Part shown: positions 40,521 through 48,226 of the stretch, piece by piece | Numbering within the stretch: position 1 is the stretch's first letter | Layout of the letters: every line of letters begins with the position of its first letter | NCBI RefSeq assembly: GCF_001552595.1 | Contig: NZ_BCRM01000038.1 | Coordinates: 1-48,788 of the forward strand | Reading direction: 5' to 3' | Source: Rhodococcus erythropolis NBRC 15567 | GTDB taxonomy: Bacteria > Actinomycetota > Actinomycetes > Mycobacteriales > Mycobacteriaceae | DNA: 48,788 nucleotides | Translations under genes and position numbers: made by a program | The notes under the pieces: generated by a model | What the model was told of the DNA's origin: nothing | The model's input: the letters and a program-made list of their open reading frames with translations, nothing else | Databases searched by the model: none

Positions 40521-41747
40521 CTAGGTTGTCAGTTCGTGCTTTGCCACGACGGGATTGCGGAATGTGGCGAGCAGCATTGCGAGAGTGGCGATTCCCGCGG
40601 CTATCCAGAAGACCGTTTCGGAACCGGAGTGGTCATGAATGCGTCCACCCGCGAACGCGCCGAGGGCGATGCTTGCATTGAAGACTGCAACCCACAGAGC
40701 CGCAGCGGCCTCTCGGTGAACGGGAGCTGCTTGTGCGATCCATGTTTGAGTACTCACCGATACACCACCGTAGAAGAGGCCCCAAGCCGCCATGAGCAGA
40801 GCAGCTGTGATCAAGGTGGTAGCCGAGATCGGGAACAGGGCAAGGGTGATCGCTACTCCCGCGCTGAGGATGACGACCACAGTCTTCGGAGACTTGGTGG
40901 CAGATGGCCCGGCTATGAAGTTGCCGACAACGCCCAGAACCCCGTAGATCAAGAGCATCGTGCCGATCTGCGCAGGGTGCAATCCTGCGAAGAACTCCAG
41001 CCCCGGACGCACATAGGTGTACGCCGCGAAATGAGCGGTGACGATGAGCGCGGTAATCGCGATTCCGACCCGGACTCCCGGGTTCCGAAAAGCCACCACG
41101 AGACTGCCGAGCGACAAAGCTTGATCAGCTGGCATCACGGGTAGGACAGCGAACATGGCGAGCGCGATCAGCGTCGCGGCGCAGCTGAGAGTCCAGAATG
41201 CCACGCTCCACCCGGCCGCTGCTCCGATATACGTCCCCGCAGGGACACCGAGAACTGAGGCAACCGCGATTCCGCTGAAGATGATCGTGGTCGCCAACCC
41301 GACGGATCTGGAACCCACCAATTTGGGTGCCAGGCTAGCGGCGAGTGCCCAGACTCCGCCCATGCTCACACCGAGTAGGACGCGAGCACCAGCGAGCACA
41401 GCGAAGCTTGGTGCGAGAGCCGTGAGGGCGTTCGCCGCTGCGACTACAAACATCAGGACGATAAGCGTCGACCGACGATCGAAGCGCCGGGTCACGATGG
41501 GCACAAACGGGGCAGTGGCCGCTGCCACCAACCCGGTAATGGCCAGTGAGAGCCCGATGGTCCCTTCGCTTTCCACCAGGTCAGCACCGATCGGGGTGAG
41601 TAGCCCGACCGGCATCATCTCTGCCGCGACAACGATGAAGGTGGACGCTGCGATCAGGGCGACCGCGGCCCAGTGGTTCTCGATGGTGTGTGCGTGGGTT
41701 GAGGACGTGGGCGCGGGGCTGTTCTGCCCGGGCGCGGAATGTGGCAT
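40521..41747 (-). CDS. MFS transporter
   Basis: A 408-residue, 12-helix MFS protein. ALIAASTFIVVAAEMMPVGL-LTPIGADL is the DHA1-type first helix; LLGVSMGGVWALAASLAPKL and the helix-5 motif GIAVASVLGVPAGTYIGAAA are present. These features are usual in sugar/drug efflux members, but direction is not provable here. ATG at 41747 is chosen over an upstream TTG. It is the first gene of a two-gene unit with an amidase and is divergent from a LysR gene. Confidence 0.82.
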   Translation of the reverse strand: MPHSAPGQNSPAPTSSTHAHTIENHWAAVALIAASTFIVVAAEMMPVGLLTPIGADLVESEGTIGLSLAITGLVAAATAPFVPIVTRRFDRRSTLIVLMFVVAAANALTALAPSFAVLAGARVLLGVSMGGVWALAASLAPKLVGSRSVGLATTIIFSGIAVASVLGVPAGTYIGAAAGWSVAFWTLSCAATLIALAMFAVLPVMPADQALSLGSLVVAFRNPGVRVGIAITALIVTAHFAAYTYVRPGLEFFAGLHPAQIGTMLLIYGVLGVVGNFIAGPSATKSPKTVVVILSAGVAITLALFPISATTLITAALLMAAWGLFYGGVSVSTQTWIAQAAPVHREAAAALWVAVFNASIALGAFAGGRIHDHSGSETVFWIAAGIATLAMLLATFRNPVVAKHELTT

Positions 41748-41814
41748 GTAACCAGAGAAGCTCCCGCACGCCCAAGGATCAACGGCGAATCGCTCATCCA
41801 ACCATTAGCTCAAT

Positions 41815-41824
41815 TCATCGATGA
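41815..41824. promoter_or_regulatory. palindrome in MFS/LysR intergenic region
   Basis: TCATCGATGA is a perfect 10-base palindrome, the clearest symmetry in the 119 bases between the divergent MFS and LysR genes. LysR proteins often bind such symmetry with a T-N11-A core. Support is weak because the site is short. Confidence 0.3.
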
Positions 41825-41866
41825 GCCATGATGGAGTGGTCGAATGAGTCGAAGGTCGGAGTGAAA

Positions 41867-42766
41867 ATGTCGGAGCCTCCGATGCGTGAGATCGAGTGTT
41901 TCCTCGTTCTCGCTGAAGAACTGCACTTCGGTCGCACCGGCGAACGACTGTTCATCTCCCAGGGCCGAGTCAGTCAGCTGATCAGCGGGTTGGAGCGCCG
42001 TATCGGCACCAGCCTGGTGGCGCGCACCAGTCGCCGCGTACACCTGACTGAATTCGGCGCCGAATTTCTTGCGTCGTTGGCTCCCGCGCATCGTGCGCTT
42101 GTCGGAGTAATCGAGGACGCTCAGTCAAGAGCACGCAACATGCCGACGCCGCTTCGGGTGGGTTTCCAAGGAGCAATTTACGATTCGATCGCGGCTGCTG
42201 TCTCTCGTTTCGAGATACAACATCCGCAAACTTGCGTGACCATCAAAGAATTACCCCTGGGTGACCCGTTCAGTGATGTACTCGCCGGGCGAATCGATGC
42301 GGCAGTGGCACTTCTCCCCGTAGATGAGCCCGAGCTGACGACCGGGCTCGTCTTTTCTCGACAGCCCCAGACCCTGGCCGTCTCAGTCCATCACCCGTTC
42401 AGTGAACTGGGCGTGATCGACGCCGAGCGGTTGGCGCAGATCTGTCTCGTACCCATCACCGGACCCGCCCCCGACTATTGGCAGCGTGTGAATTCCCCGA
42501 GCACGACGCCGGGCGGAGCCACTATTCCCACGCAGGGCGGGGCGAGCACCGTCCAGGAAGGCCTGTCGCAGGTCGCATTCAGTCAGGTCGGCCTCATCCT
42601 GTGCGCAGCAACCGCTACATACAGCCAGCGCTCGGACATCACATTCGTACCGATCAACGGATTACCCGAATCTGCTTTGGGCCTCGTGTGGCGTACCGAA
42701 CTCGAAAGCCCACGACTCCGCGCTTTCGCGAAGGCGATCGAGGAAGCCCACTCCTGCCCCGTCTGA
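41867..42766 (+). CDS. LysR family regulator
   Basis: A 299-residue LysR regulator. The winged helix is REIECFLVLAEELHFGRTGE followed by RLFISQGRVSQLISGLERRI; the effector lobe starts near residue 92 (PLRVGFQGAIYDSIAAAVSR). ATG at 41867 has GGAG eight bases upstream. Divergent from the MFS/amidase pair, its probable target. Confidence 0.88.
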   Translation: MSEPPMREIECFLVLAEELHFGRTGERLFISQGRVSQLISGLERRIGTSLVARTSRRVHLTEFGAEFLASLAPAHRALVGVIEDAQSRARNMPTPLRVGFQGAIYDSIAAAVSRFEIQHPQTCVTIKELPLGDPFSDVLAGRIDAAVALLPVDEPELTTGLVFSRQPQTLAVSVHHPFSELGVIDAERLAQICLVPITGPAPDYWQRVNSPSTTPGGATIPTQGGASTVQEGLSQVAFSQVGLILCAATATYSQRSDITFVPINGLPESALGLVWRTELESPRLRAFAKAIEEAHSCPV

Positions 42767-42834
42767 CGGTGATCAGCCAAGTCGCGGAAGGACTCCGGGA
42801 CGTGGGGATGCATCGTGTGTGGAATGATCGCGCC

Positions 42835-43323
42835 ATGTCTGCGATCACCGACTACTTCACCGCGCGCACGGATGAGCACGCCACCTCCGCCCTCGAGGGT
42901 CTCGTCGACTTGGAACCAGCGGTGATCGAGGCGAACGATGCCTCTCGCCCGCGGGTTCAGTTGGCTGCGGGTGGGACTCCAGTTCTGCAGGCGAAAGGCG
43001 TCGATCCAGTTGTCGCGCTCGGCCGACTGGAGGCAGCCCTCACCGCTCGCCCCTACAACGAGGTCGCAAAAGGTCCACGCTGCGGGAAACTCGTCGCAAT
43101 GAGCGACGACGGCGACACCCTCGTGCTCACGGTTACCGACGAATTACGCGATGCACTAGCGGAATTGAACGCTGACGATGTCGCCGCCGCTGCGGCGACC
43201 TGGGCAATCGACGAGACGAGTGAACCGTCGGAGGACTCAATGCCGTTCCTGACCGCCTTCGCCGAACTAGCGACCAGAGCTGTGGCTCAGGGCGAACGGA
43301 TGTATGGCTACGTCGTCATTTGA
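42835..43323 (+). CDS. hypothetical protein
   Basis: A 162-residue, acidic, alanine-rich soluble protein (LVDLEPAVIEANDASRPRVQ; ALAELNADDVAAAAATWAID). No family recognised. Only the part from the ATG at 42835 looks protein-like; the longer upstream frame overlaps the LysR gene in another frame and is basic and Pro/Arg-rich. It follows the LysR gene by 68 bases and is closed by a hairpin. Confidence 0.62.
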   Translation: MSAITDYFTARTDEHATSALEGLVDLEPAVIEANDASRPRVQLAAGGTPVLQAKGVDPVVALGRLEAALTARPYNEVAKGPRCGKLVAMSDDGDTLVLTVTDELRDALAELNADDVAAAAATWAIDETSEPSEDSMPFLTAFAELATRAVAQGERMYGYVVI

Positions 43324-43344
43324 GCTTCTCAATTCCGCCGATCT

Positions 43345-43361
43345 GAACGGACAGGCCGTTC
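43345..43361. terminator. short hairpin after the hypothetical gene
   Basis: GAACGG (43345-43350) and CCGTTC (43356-43361) form a perfect 6-base stem with a 5-base loop, 21 bases after the stop. No long T-tract follows. It lies between convergent genes. Confidence 0.5.
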
Positions 43362-43386
43362 GTCTTCGACAACTCCCGACTTACCG

Positions 43387-44247
43387 TCACCCCGGGATCT
43401 GCATGGCCAGATCGTTGCGGTCGAAGTCGGAGAACTGCTGGGTGTCAGTGCAGTATCCGCAGCTCGCTCCGAAGAACTCGGTGCGGGCGTTCGGATCGTC
43501 GAGTAGCCAGTACCGCAGCCACGCCGTGCTCGGCCCGCGCATATCGCCGCCGTTGATCGCCGTACCGAAGTGCGTGGCGCCGCGCAGTTCCAGATACTCG
43601 GCAGGCACGTGGTCGGCGTCCTCGTACATCGCCCGCACGATCGCCGGCCAAACGATTGCGTCGGCCTGGCCGGCCAGATAGAGAACCGGCTCGTCGATGA
43701 GATCGACATCATTGAGCGGGCCCGGCTGGATCGCGACGGCGGTGTCGACGCGGTCGTCGATCGCCGCGTTGATCGCCGCAGACCCGCCCTGCGAGTGCCC
43801 CACCGCACCAATGTGTTCCAGGTCGACTTTGCCGTAGAAGACACTCGACGGGCTGGCCGCCTTGTCCGCGATGAGGTCGATTCCCGACCGCATGGTGATG
43901 GCGAAGTTGCTTGCCGGTGTATTGGCGGCGACCACGATGAATCCGTGGCTGGCGTAGTGGCGCAACAAGGAGGTGTACGCACCGGGGAGCACACCGGTCC
44001 CGTTCCCCCAGATCACAACAGGGTGCTTCTCGCCGCGCGCGCCGAGCTGGCGCGGGTAGTACAGAGTGTGCACCAGCCCGATCGAGACATTCGGCGTGTA
44101 CGGCCCTGCACTCGCCCAATCGTGCCCGACGCTCGGGATGCCGGGCGCATCGGCAGCCGCTGTTCCGGTTGCGCCCGTGAGTCCTAGCGTCGCGCACAAC
44201 GCAACCGCCGCTGCAGCATTCACGAAATGTTTCAGAGACTTTCGCAT
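43387..44247 (-). CDS. secreted alpha/beta hydrolase
   Basis: A 286-residue exported hydrolase. The first 32 residues are a signal peptide (basic RKSLKH, then AAAAVALCATLGLTGATG and AxA near 30). The triad is Ser152 (GHSQGG), Asp196 (LAGQADAIV) and His216 (GATHFG). GNGTGVLPGAYTSLLRHYAS-HGF is the strand-helix region seen in chlorophyllase/PET-hydrolase-like and lipase proteins. Two late cysteines (SCGYC) may pair. The likely role is extracellular ester hydrolysis. ATG at 44247 has AAAGG upstream. It stands alone between a hypothetical gene and a LysR gene. Confidence 0.83.
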   Translation of the reverse strand: MRKSLKHFVNAAAAVALCATLGLTGATGTAAADAPGIPSVGHDWASAGPYTPNVSIGLVHTLYYPRQLGARGEKHPVVIWGNGTGVLPGAYTSLLRHYASHGFIVVAANTPASNFAITMRSGIDLIADKAASPSSVFYGKVDLEHIGAVGHSQGGSAAINAAIDDRVDTAVAIQPGPLNDVDLIDEPVLYLAGQADAIVWPAIVRAMYEDADHVPAEYLELRGATHFGTAINGGDMRGPSTAWLRYWLLDDPNARTEFFGASCGYCTDTQQFSDFDRNDLAMQIPG

Positions 44248-44431
44248 GAAAGTCAACCTTTCGAAGTTGATCCGGAGTGACGTGTATTACATATTCACGG
44301 CAGGGTGACCCGTCGGCTTTGTTCGAGGAAACGGACTATCCCAGAAGTGTTGTGTCTGTAGACAAAATAATCGTTCTCGGCGTATGAGCAGCCGTCGCGA
44401 ATACGCAAAGTCCCAGAGAGATCGACTCCGC

Positions 44432-45358
44432 CTACAGCTTCCGCGCCGATTGCTCGGCACACAGCCGTAGGAAATGTTCGACGACCTGCGTGTTCTGGCC
44501 GTCCTTTGCCACGGCTGCGATCTTCCGTGGCGGCAGTTCGAGTATCTCACCCACAGTGCAGCCCCGTTCGGATGCTCGCTCAGCACTGGAGAGTTCGAGG
44601 ATGACAGCACCGATCCCTTCGTATGCGAAATCCGCGAAGGCATCGCGATGCTGTGACCTCATCACGAAGGCGTGGTCGATTCGCGGTTCGATCGACCGCA
44701 GATGGCGATAGACATCGGAAGTTTCAAACCGCGGTGCGACGACCAAGCCGATGCGCATGAGGTCCTCGCCGATGAATACCCCGTCCACCGGTGGCGGGGT
44801 GCCGGGCGGGCAGACAAGGCGCAACTTGTGGTCCGGAAGGCGCACCATTCGAGTCCCGGGAACGCCGGTGGGCGGCGACTCCATTATTGCCACGTCAGCG
44901 GTGCCGGCCATGACCGGGTGAATCGCATCGGCCACAGATGACCCCGGCGGAACCGTGATGGTGATTCTCAGGTTCGGCACCTCCGTGCGCAGCGCTCCGA
45001 GCAGCACCGCTGTGGGATCGTCCGCAAGGCTCGCTGTCGTGGCAACACTGAGGTGGGGGACTGCTGACAGTAAGAACTCGCGCTCGACCACTAGTCGATC
45101 GAGCGCGGCCAGCGCTTCGCGTGCTGGATCGATGAGATTCCGTCCGCGCGCAGTCAGCGTCGCGCCGGCCCGGCCCCGATTGAAAAGCCGTCCTCCGACG
45201 CGTCTTTCGAGTCGCGCAATTGATTGAGAGACGCTCGATGTTCCTGTGAACTGGTTTGCCGCTGCTGCCGTGATACTGCCGTGTTCGACGACCGCGAGGA
45301 AGTCTTGTAGCTGCCGCGGATCGATTCGCGGGGGCGCGGACTCTCCGAAGTTGCTCAT
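44432..45358 (-). CDS. LysR family regulator (second of a coupled pair)
   Basis: A 308-residue LysR regulator. Winged helix: RQLQDFLAVVEHGSITAAAA-NQFTGTSSVSQSIARLERRV; effector domain from about residue 100. Its ATG overlaps the stop of the preceding LysR gene (ATGA), so the two are made from one transcript. It may form heteromers with its partner or regulate a different gene. Confidence 0.87.
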   Translation of the reverse strand: MSNFGESAPPRIDPRQLQDFLAVVEHGSITAAAANQFTGTSSVSQSIARLERRVGGRLFNRGRAGATLTARGRNLIDPAREALAALDRLVVEREFLLSAVPHLSVATTASLADDPTAVLLGALRTEVPNLRITITVPPGSSVADAIHPVMAGTADVAIMESPPTGVPGTRMVRLPDHKLRLVCPPGTPPPVDGVFIGEDLMRIGLVVAPRFETSDVYRHLRSIEPRIDHAFVMRSQHRDAFADFAYEGIGAVILELSSAERASERGCTVGEILELPPRKIAAVAKDGQNTQVVEHFLRLCAEQSARKL

Positions 45359-46245
45359 CCGGCGTTCCCCATGCCACCTTCGTCACGTAATCGGCTGGTC
45401 GTCTCGATAAACGCTTGTGCCGCAGGCGATGGCGTCGAACCGTGGAACATCCAGATATCACGAGTGAGCGGGGGCCGAGTACGACACAGCACCACACCTT
45501 CTCCGACTGTATCGGCGACAGATTCGGGAAGGAAGGCGACGCCGACTCCCGCGCGTACAAGTGGGATCATCGAGGCCACAGAGATAGTCTCCGCAACCAC
45601 CGCCCCGTCCACAGTGCCTTCGCCCAGGCGTTCCGCCAACAGTCGCCGAGTGACATCGTCACGCGGGCTGGTGATCAATCCGATTCGCAACAGATCCGTC
45701 AACGCCGCTACCCCCTCGCCTTCACTTCGTGCGGCGGGCACCAGCGCAACGATTCGTTGCCGGCCGAGAAGGATACGTTCAACACCCTCGTCGAACACCT
45801 CGTCCACCCCGAGGCCGATATCAGCCTGACCCGAGGCGACCACCGTTCCGATTCCGTCGGTGTCGTTGCTGAGCATCGTCACCGCAACATTGGGAAACTT
45901 GCTTTTGAACGCACCGAGGGCCGTGGCCGCCGGATCACGCGCCAATGTTCGCGGACATACGACCGTCAGCCGACCCCGCTGCACGACGTTCAATGGATGC
46001 AAAGCGTGATCCAAATCCCGGTATGCCCGAAGTACTTGGGCCGCCGGACCTGTCAGATCGCGTCCAGCGTCGGTCAGGGTGACTCCCCGCGAGCCACGGC
46101 GGACGAGCGTCAGGCCGCACTCTTTCTCCATTCTGGCGAGAGCCTCCGAGATTGTCGGCTGGCTGACCCCCAGTCCGCGAGCAGCAGCGGAAATGCTGCC
46201 CCGATCAGCAAGGGCGAGAAAGTATTCCAGATGACGCCGGTCCAT
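45355..46245 (-). CDS. LysR family regulator (first of a coupled pair)
   Basis: A 296-residue LysR regulator. Winged helix: RRHLEYFLALADRGSISAAA-RGLGVSQPTISEALARMEKE; effector domain from about residue 90 (RGRLTVVCPRTLARDP). The ATG has AAGGGA upstream. It is divergent from the ABC importer, with a perfect ATAG-N7-CTAT LysR box between them, so it should be the direct regulator of that importer. Confidence 0.9.
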   Translation of the reverse strand: MDRRHLEYFLALADRGSISAAARGLGVSQPTISEALARMEKECGLTLVRRGSRGVTLTDAGRDLTGPAAQVLRAYRDLDHALHPLNVVQRGRLTVVCPRTLARDPAATALGAFKSKFPNVAVTMLSNDTDGIGTVVASGQADIGLGVDEVFDEGVERILLGRQRIVALVPAARSEGEGVAALTDLLRIGLITSPRDDVTRRLLAERLGEGTVDGAVVAETISVASMIPLVRAGVGVAFLPESVADTVGEGVVLCRTRPPLTRDIWMFHGSTPSPAAQAFIETTSRLRDEGGMGNAG

Positions 46246-46299
46246 TGGGATTCCCTTCTCATGGAAGTCCGCGTGCGCGCCCGATTCTGCGCCCGTCAG

Positions 46300-46318
46300 C
46301 CATAGGTAAACCCTATGG
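46300..46318. promoter_or_regulatory. LysR box before the ABC importer
   Basis: CCATAGGTAAACCCTATGG is a perfect inverted repeat (7-base arms, 5-base spacer) containing ATAG-N7-CTAT, the classic LysR recognition pattern with T-N11-A symmetry. It lies 55 bases from the divergent LysR start and 160 bases before the permease gene. Confidence 0.75.
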
Positions 46319-46341
46319 CATACCTCTCGAATGTGGCGTAG

Positions 46342-46360
46342 ACGGGAAGAAGAATCCCGT
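46342..46360 (+). other. leader hairpin before the ABC permease
   Basis: ACGGGA (46342-46347) and TCCCGT (46355-46360) form a perfect stem with a purine-rich 7-base loop (AGAAGAA). It lies in the roughly 130-base likely leader of the importer operon. It may be an RNA control element or mere chance; I recognise no known riboswitch consensus. Confidence 0.35.
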
Positions 46361-46478
46361 GATCTGCTTCACATATGAACGCAGTGAGCAACAACCCGGG
46401 GAGCTTCGACCAGAGGCACCCGTCTGCTTTTGTCGAGCACCTATCGCCGCCTGTGAGCACTACGAAGAAGGCGCCGAA

Positions 46479-47351
46479 ATGACCGAAACCATCACCGCTA
46501 TTTCGCCATCCGGCGCTACGTCACCCCGTTCCGCGAGGCGGGCACGCTCTGAGCCGAAGCCCGCTCGACAGCGTCGATCCGGTACACGACGCACCATCGG
46601 GGTACGACTGGCCCAGGCCGCACTGCTTTTGGTCCTACTCGGAGCGTGGCAGCTCGTCGCATCGCAAGGTTGGATCGAGCCAGTTCTGGCCAAAACGCCA
46701 GGCGAGGCCTGGAACTACTTCACCGCAGCAGTGCAGTCGGGGGAGATTTCGACGAACTTGCGTGCCACGATGACTGCCGTCGTGATCGCGTGGATCCTCG
46801 CAAGCGCAGTCGGGGTGGCGGTAGGGCTCTCTCTCGGACTGCTTCCGACCCTCGAACGCATCATGAGTCCGTTTCTGGATGCGGCGAATGCCATGCCACG
46901 TCTTGCGCTGGCACCTCTGCTTATCGTCATCTTCGGGATCACGATGACGGCAAAGGTCGCTCTCGCGTTCACACTCGTATTCTTCATCGTCTGCTCGAGT
47001 GCACGAGCCGGTGTGAAGTCAGTTGACGACGAATGGCTCCGACTTTCCACTGTCCTGAATGCCAGTAAGACACAGGTGTTCTGGCACATTCTCCTCCCCG
47101 TCGCGACACCTGGCATTTTTGCCGGTCTTCGGTTGGGGCTGATCTATTCACTGCTTGGCGTCGTGGGTTCTGAACTGATCTCGTCACGGGACGGGCTGGG
47201 CCAGCTTGTGTCGATCTACTCGGCCCAGTTCCGGATGGAAGCGGTCTACGCGATCCTCATACTTCTCGCAATCGTCGCAGTCGTCCTCAACCAAGCCATG
47301 AACTTCGCCGAGCGCTACCTCCTTCGGTGGCAGCCACCGGCTCGACGATGA
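46479..47351 (+). CDS. ABC transporter permease, nitrate/sulfonate/taurine type
   Basis: A 290-residue permease. The first 40 residues are basic and Pro/Ser-rich, followed by about six helices. The EAA loop, where the ATPase docks, reads DDEWLRLSTVLNASKTQVFWH-like sequence and continues ILLPVATPGIFAGLRLGLIY. The type matches SsuC/TauC/NrtB. ATG at 46479 has GAAGAAGG upstream. It overlaps the ATPase gene (ATGA) and is the first gene of the importer operon. Confidence 0.9.
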   Translation: MTETITAISPSGATSPRSARRARSEPKPARQRRSGTRRTIGVRLAQAALLLVLLGAWQLVASQGWIEPVLAKTPGEAWNYFTAAVQSGEISTNLRATMTAVVIAWILASAVGVAVGLSLGLLPTLERIMSPFLDAANAMPRLALAPLLIVIFGITMTAKVALAFTLVFFIVCSSARAGVKSVDDEWLRLSTVLNASKTQVFWHILLPVATPGIFAGLRLGLIYSLLGVVGSELISSRDGLGQLVSIYSAQFRMEAVYAILILLAIVAVVLNQAMNFAERYLLRWQPPARR

Positions 47352-48136
47352 CAGGAATCATCATGGATACCAACGTGATTACACCCGCAGTCCAACTCGA
47401 CGGACTGACGATATCCTTCCCCTCGCCCGACGGGTCGGCGAAAACTGTGGTCGATAATCTCGACCTCACAATCCCTCGCGGACAGTTCGTGAGCCTGGTC
47501 GGCAGGAGTGGTTGCGGCAAGACCACCCTGCTCAACGCGCTCGCTGGATTGGTGGACGCAACAGAAGGGAAGACCGAGGTCCTCGGCACAACGCCATTCG
47601 ACGCTCGTTCTCGGATGGGCTTCATGATGGCCCGAGATGCGCTGTTCCCGTGGCGAACAGCGCAGAAGAACGTGGAGTACGGTCTCGAATTGAGGGGAGT
47701 ACCCAAGGCGGAGAGACGAACTCAATCCGCGCGCTGGCTTGCGGCCGTTCAAATGTCCGAGGCGTCACGGCTGTGGACTTGGCAACTCTCCCAAGGGATG
47801 CGCCAGCGTGTCGCGTTGGCCCGAACGTGGGCTCTGGATCCGGACATCTTGTTGATGGACGAACCGTTTGCCGCCCTCGATGCGCAGACCCGAGTCGAAG
47901 TACAGCGAGAATTCCTCGAGCTTTGGCAATCCCAGGTAGGCCGGACGGTCATCTTCGTAACCCACGACCTCGGCGAAGCCATCTGTCTCTCCGACCGCGT
48001 TCTGCTGCTCGGGGCCGGCCGGGTGATCGACGACGTCAGCATTGACATCGAGCGCCCCCGCGAACTCGAAACCCTCACCGCCGAACCTCGATACATCGAA
48101 ATCTTCAACCGGCTGCGTGGTCAGCTCGACCACTGA
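47348..48136 (+). CDS. ABC transporter ATP-binding protein, nitrate/sulfonate type
   Basis: A 262-residue ATPase. Walker A GRSGCGKTT is near residues 52-60, the Q-loop region is MGFMMARDALFPWRT, the signature reads LSQGMRQRV (LSGGMRQR is usual, so Gln replaces the first Gly), Walker B is ILLMDEPFAALD, and the switch His is in VTHD. It powers the SsuB/TauB-type importer. The ATG at 47348 overlaps the permease stop; ATG at 47363 is an alternative. Its stop codon lies in the first unit of a 30-bp tandem repeat. Confidence 0.9.
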   Translation: MTGIIMDTNVITPAVQLDGLTISFPSPDGSAKTVVDNLDLTIPRGQFVSLVGRSGCGKTTLLNALAGLVDATEGKTEVLGTTPFDARSRMGFMMARDALFPWRTAQKNVEYGLELRGVPKAERRTQSARWLAAVQMSEASRLWTWQLSQGMRQRVALARTWALDPDILLMDEPFAALDAQTRVEVQREFLELWQSQVGRTVIFVTHDLGEAICLSDRVLLLGAGRVIDDVSIDIERPRELETLTAEPRYIEIFNRLRGQLDH

Positions 48137-48208
48137 TGTGCCCAGCCAACTCAGCTTGATTACTGATGTGCCCAGCCAACTCAGCTTGATTTCTGATGCG
48201 CCCAGCCA
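48132..48208 (+). repeat. 30-bp tandem repeat between ATPase and binding-protein genes
   Basis: Two exact 30-base copies (48132-48161, 48162-48191), beginning ACTGATGTGCCCAGCC, are followed by a partial third that reads TCTGATGCGCCCAGCCA (48192-48208). The first copy includes the ATPase stop codon. The third ends 18 bases before the lipoprotein ATG. The array fills the space between the two genes and so sets their distance. Confidence 0.88.
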
Positions 48209-48226
48209 TCAAGGAACAGGAATCCC

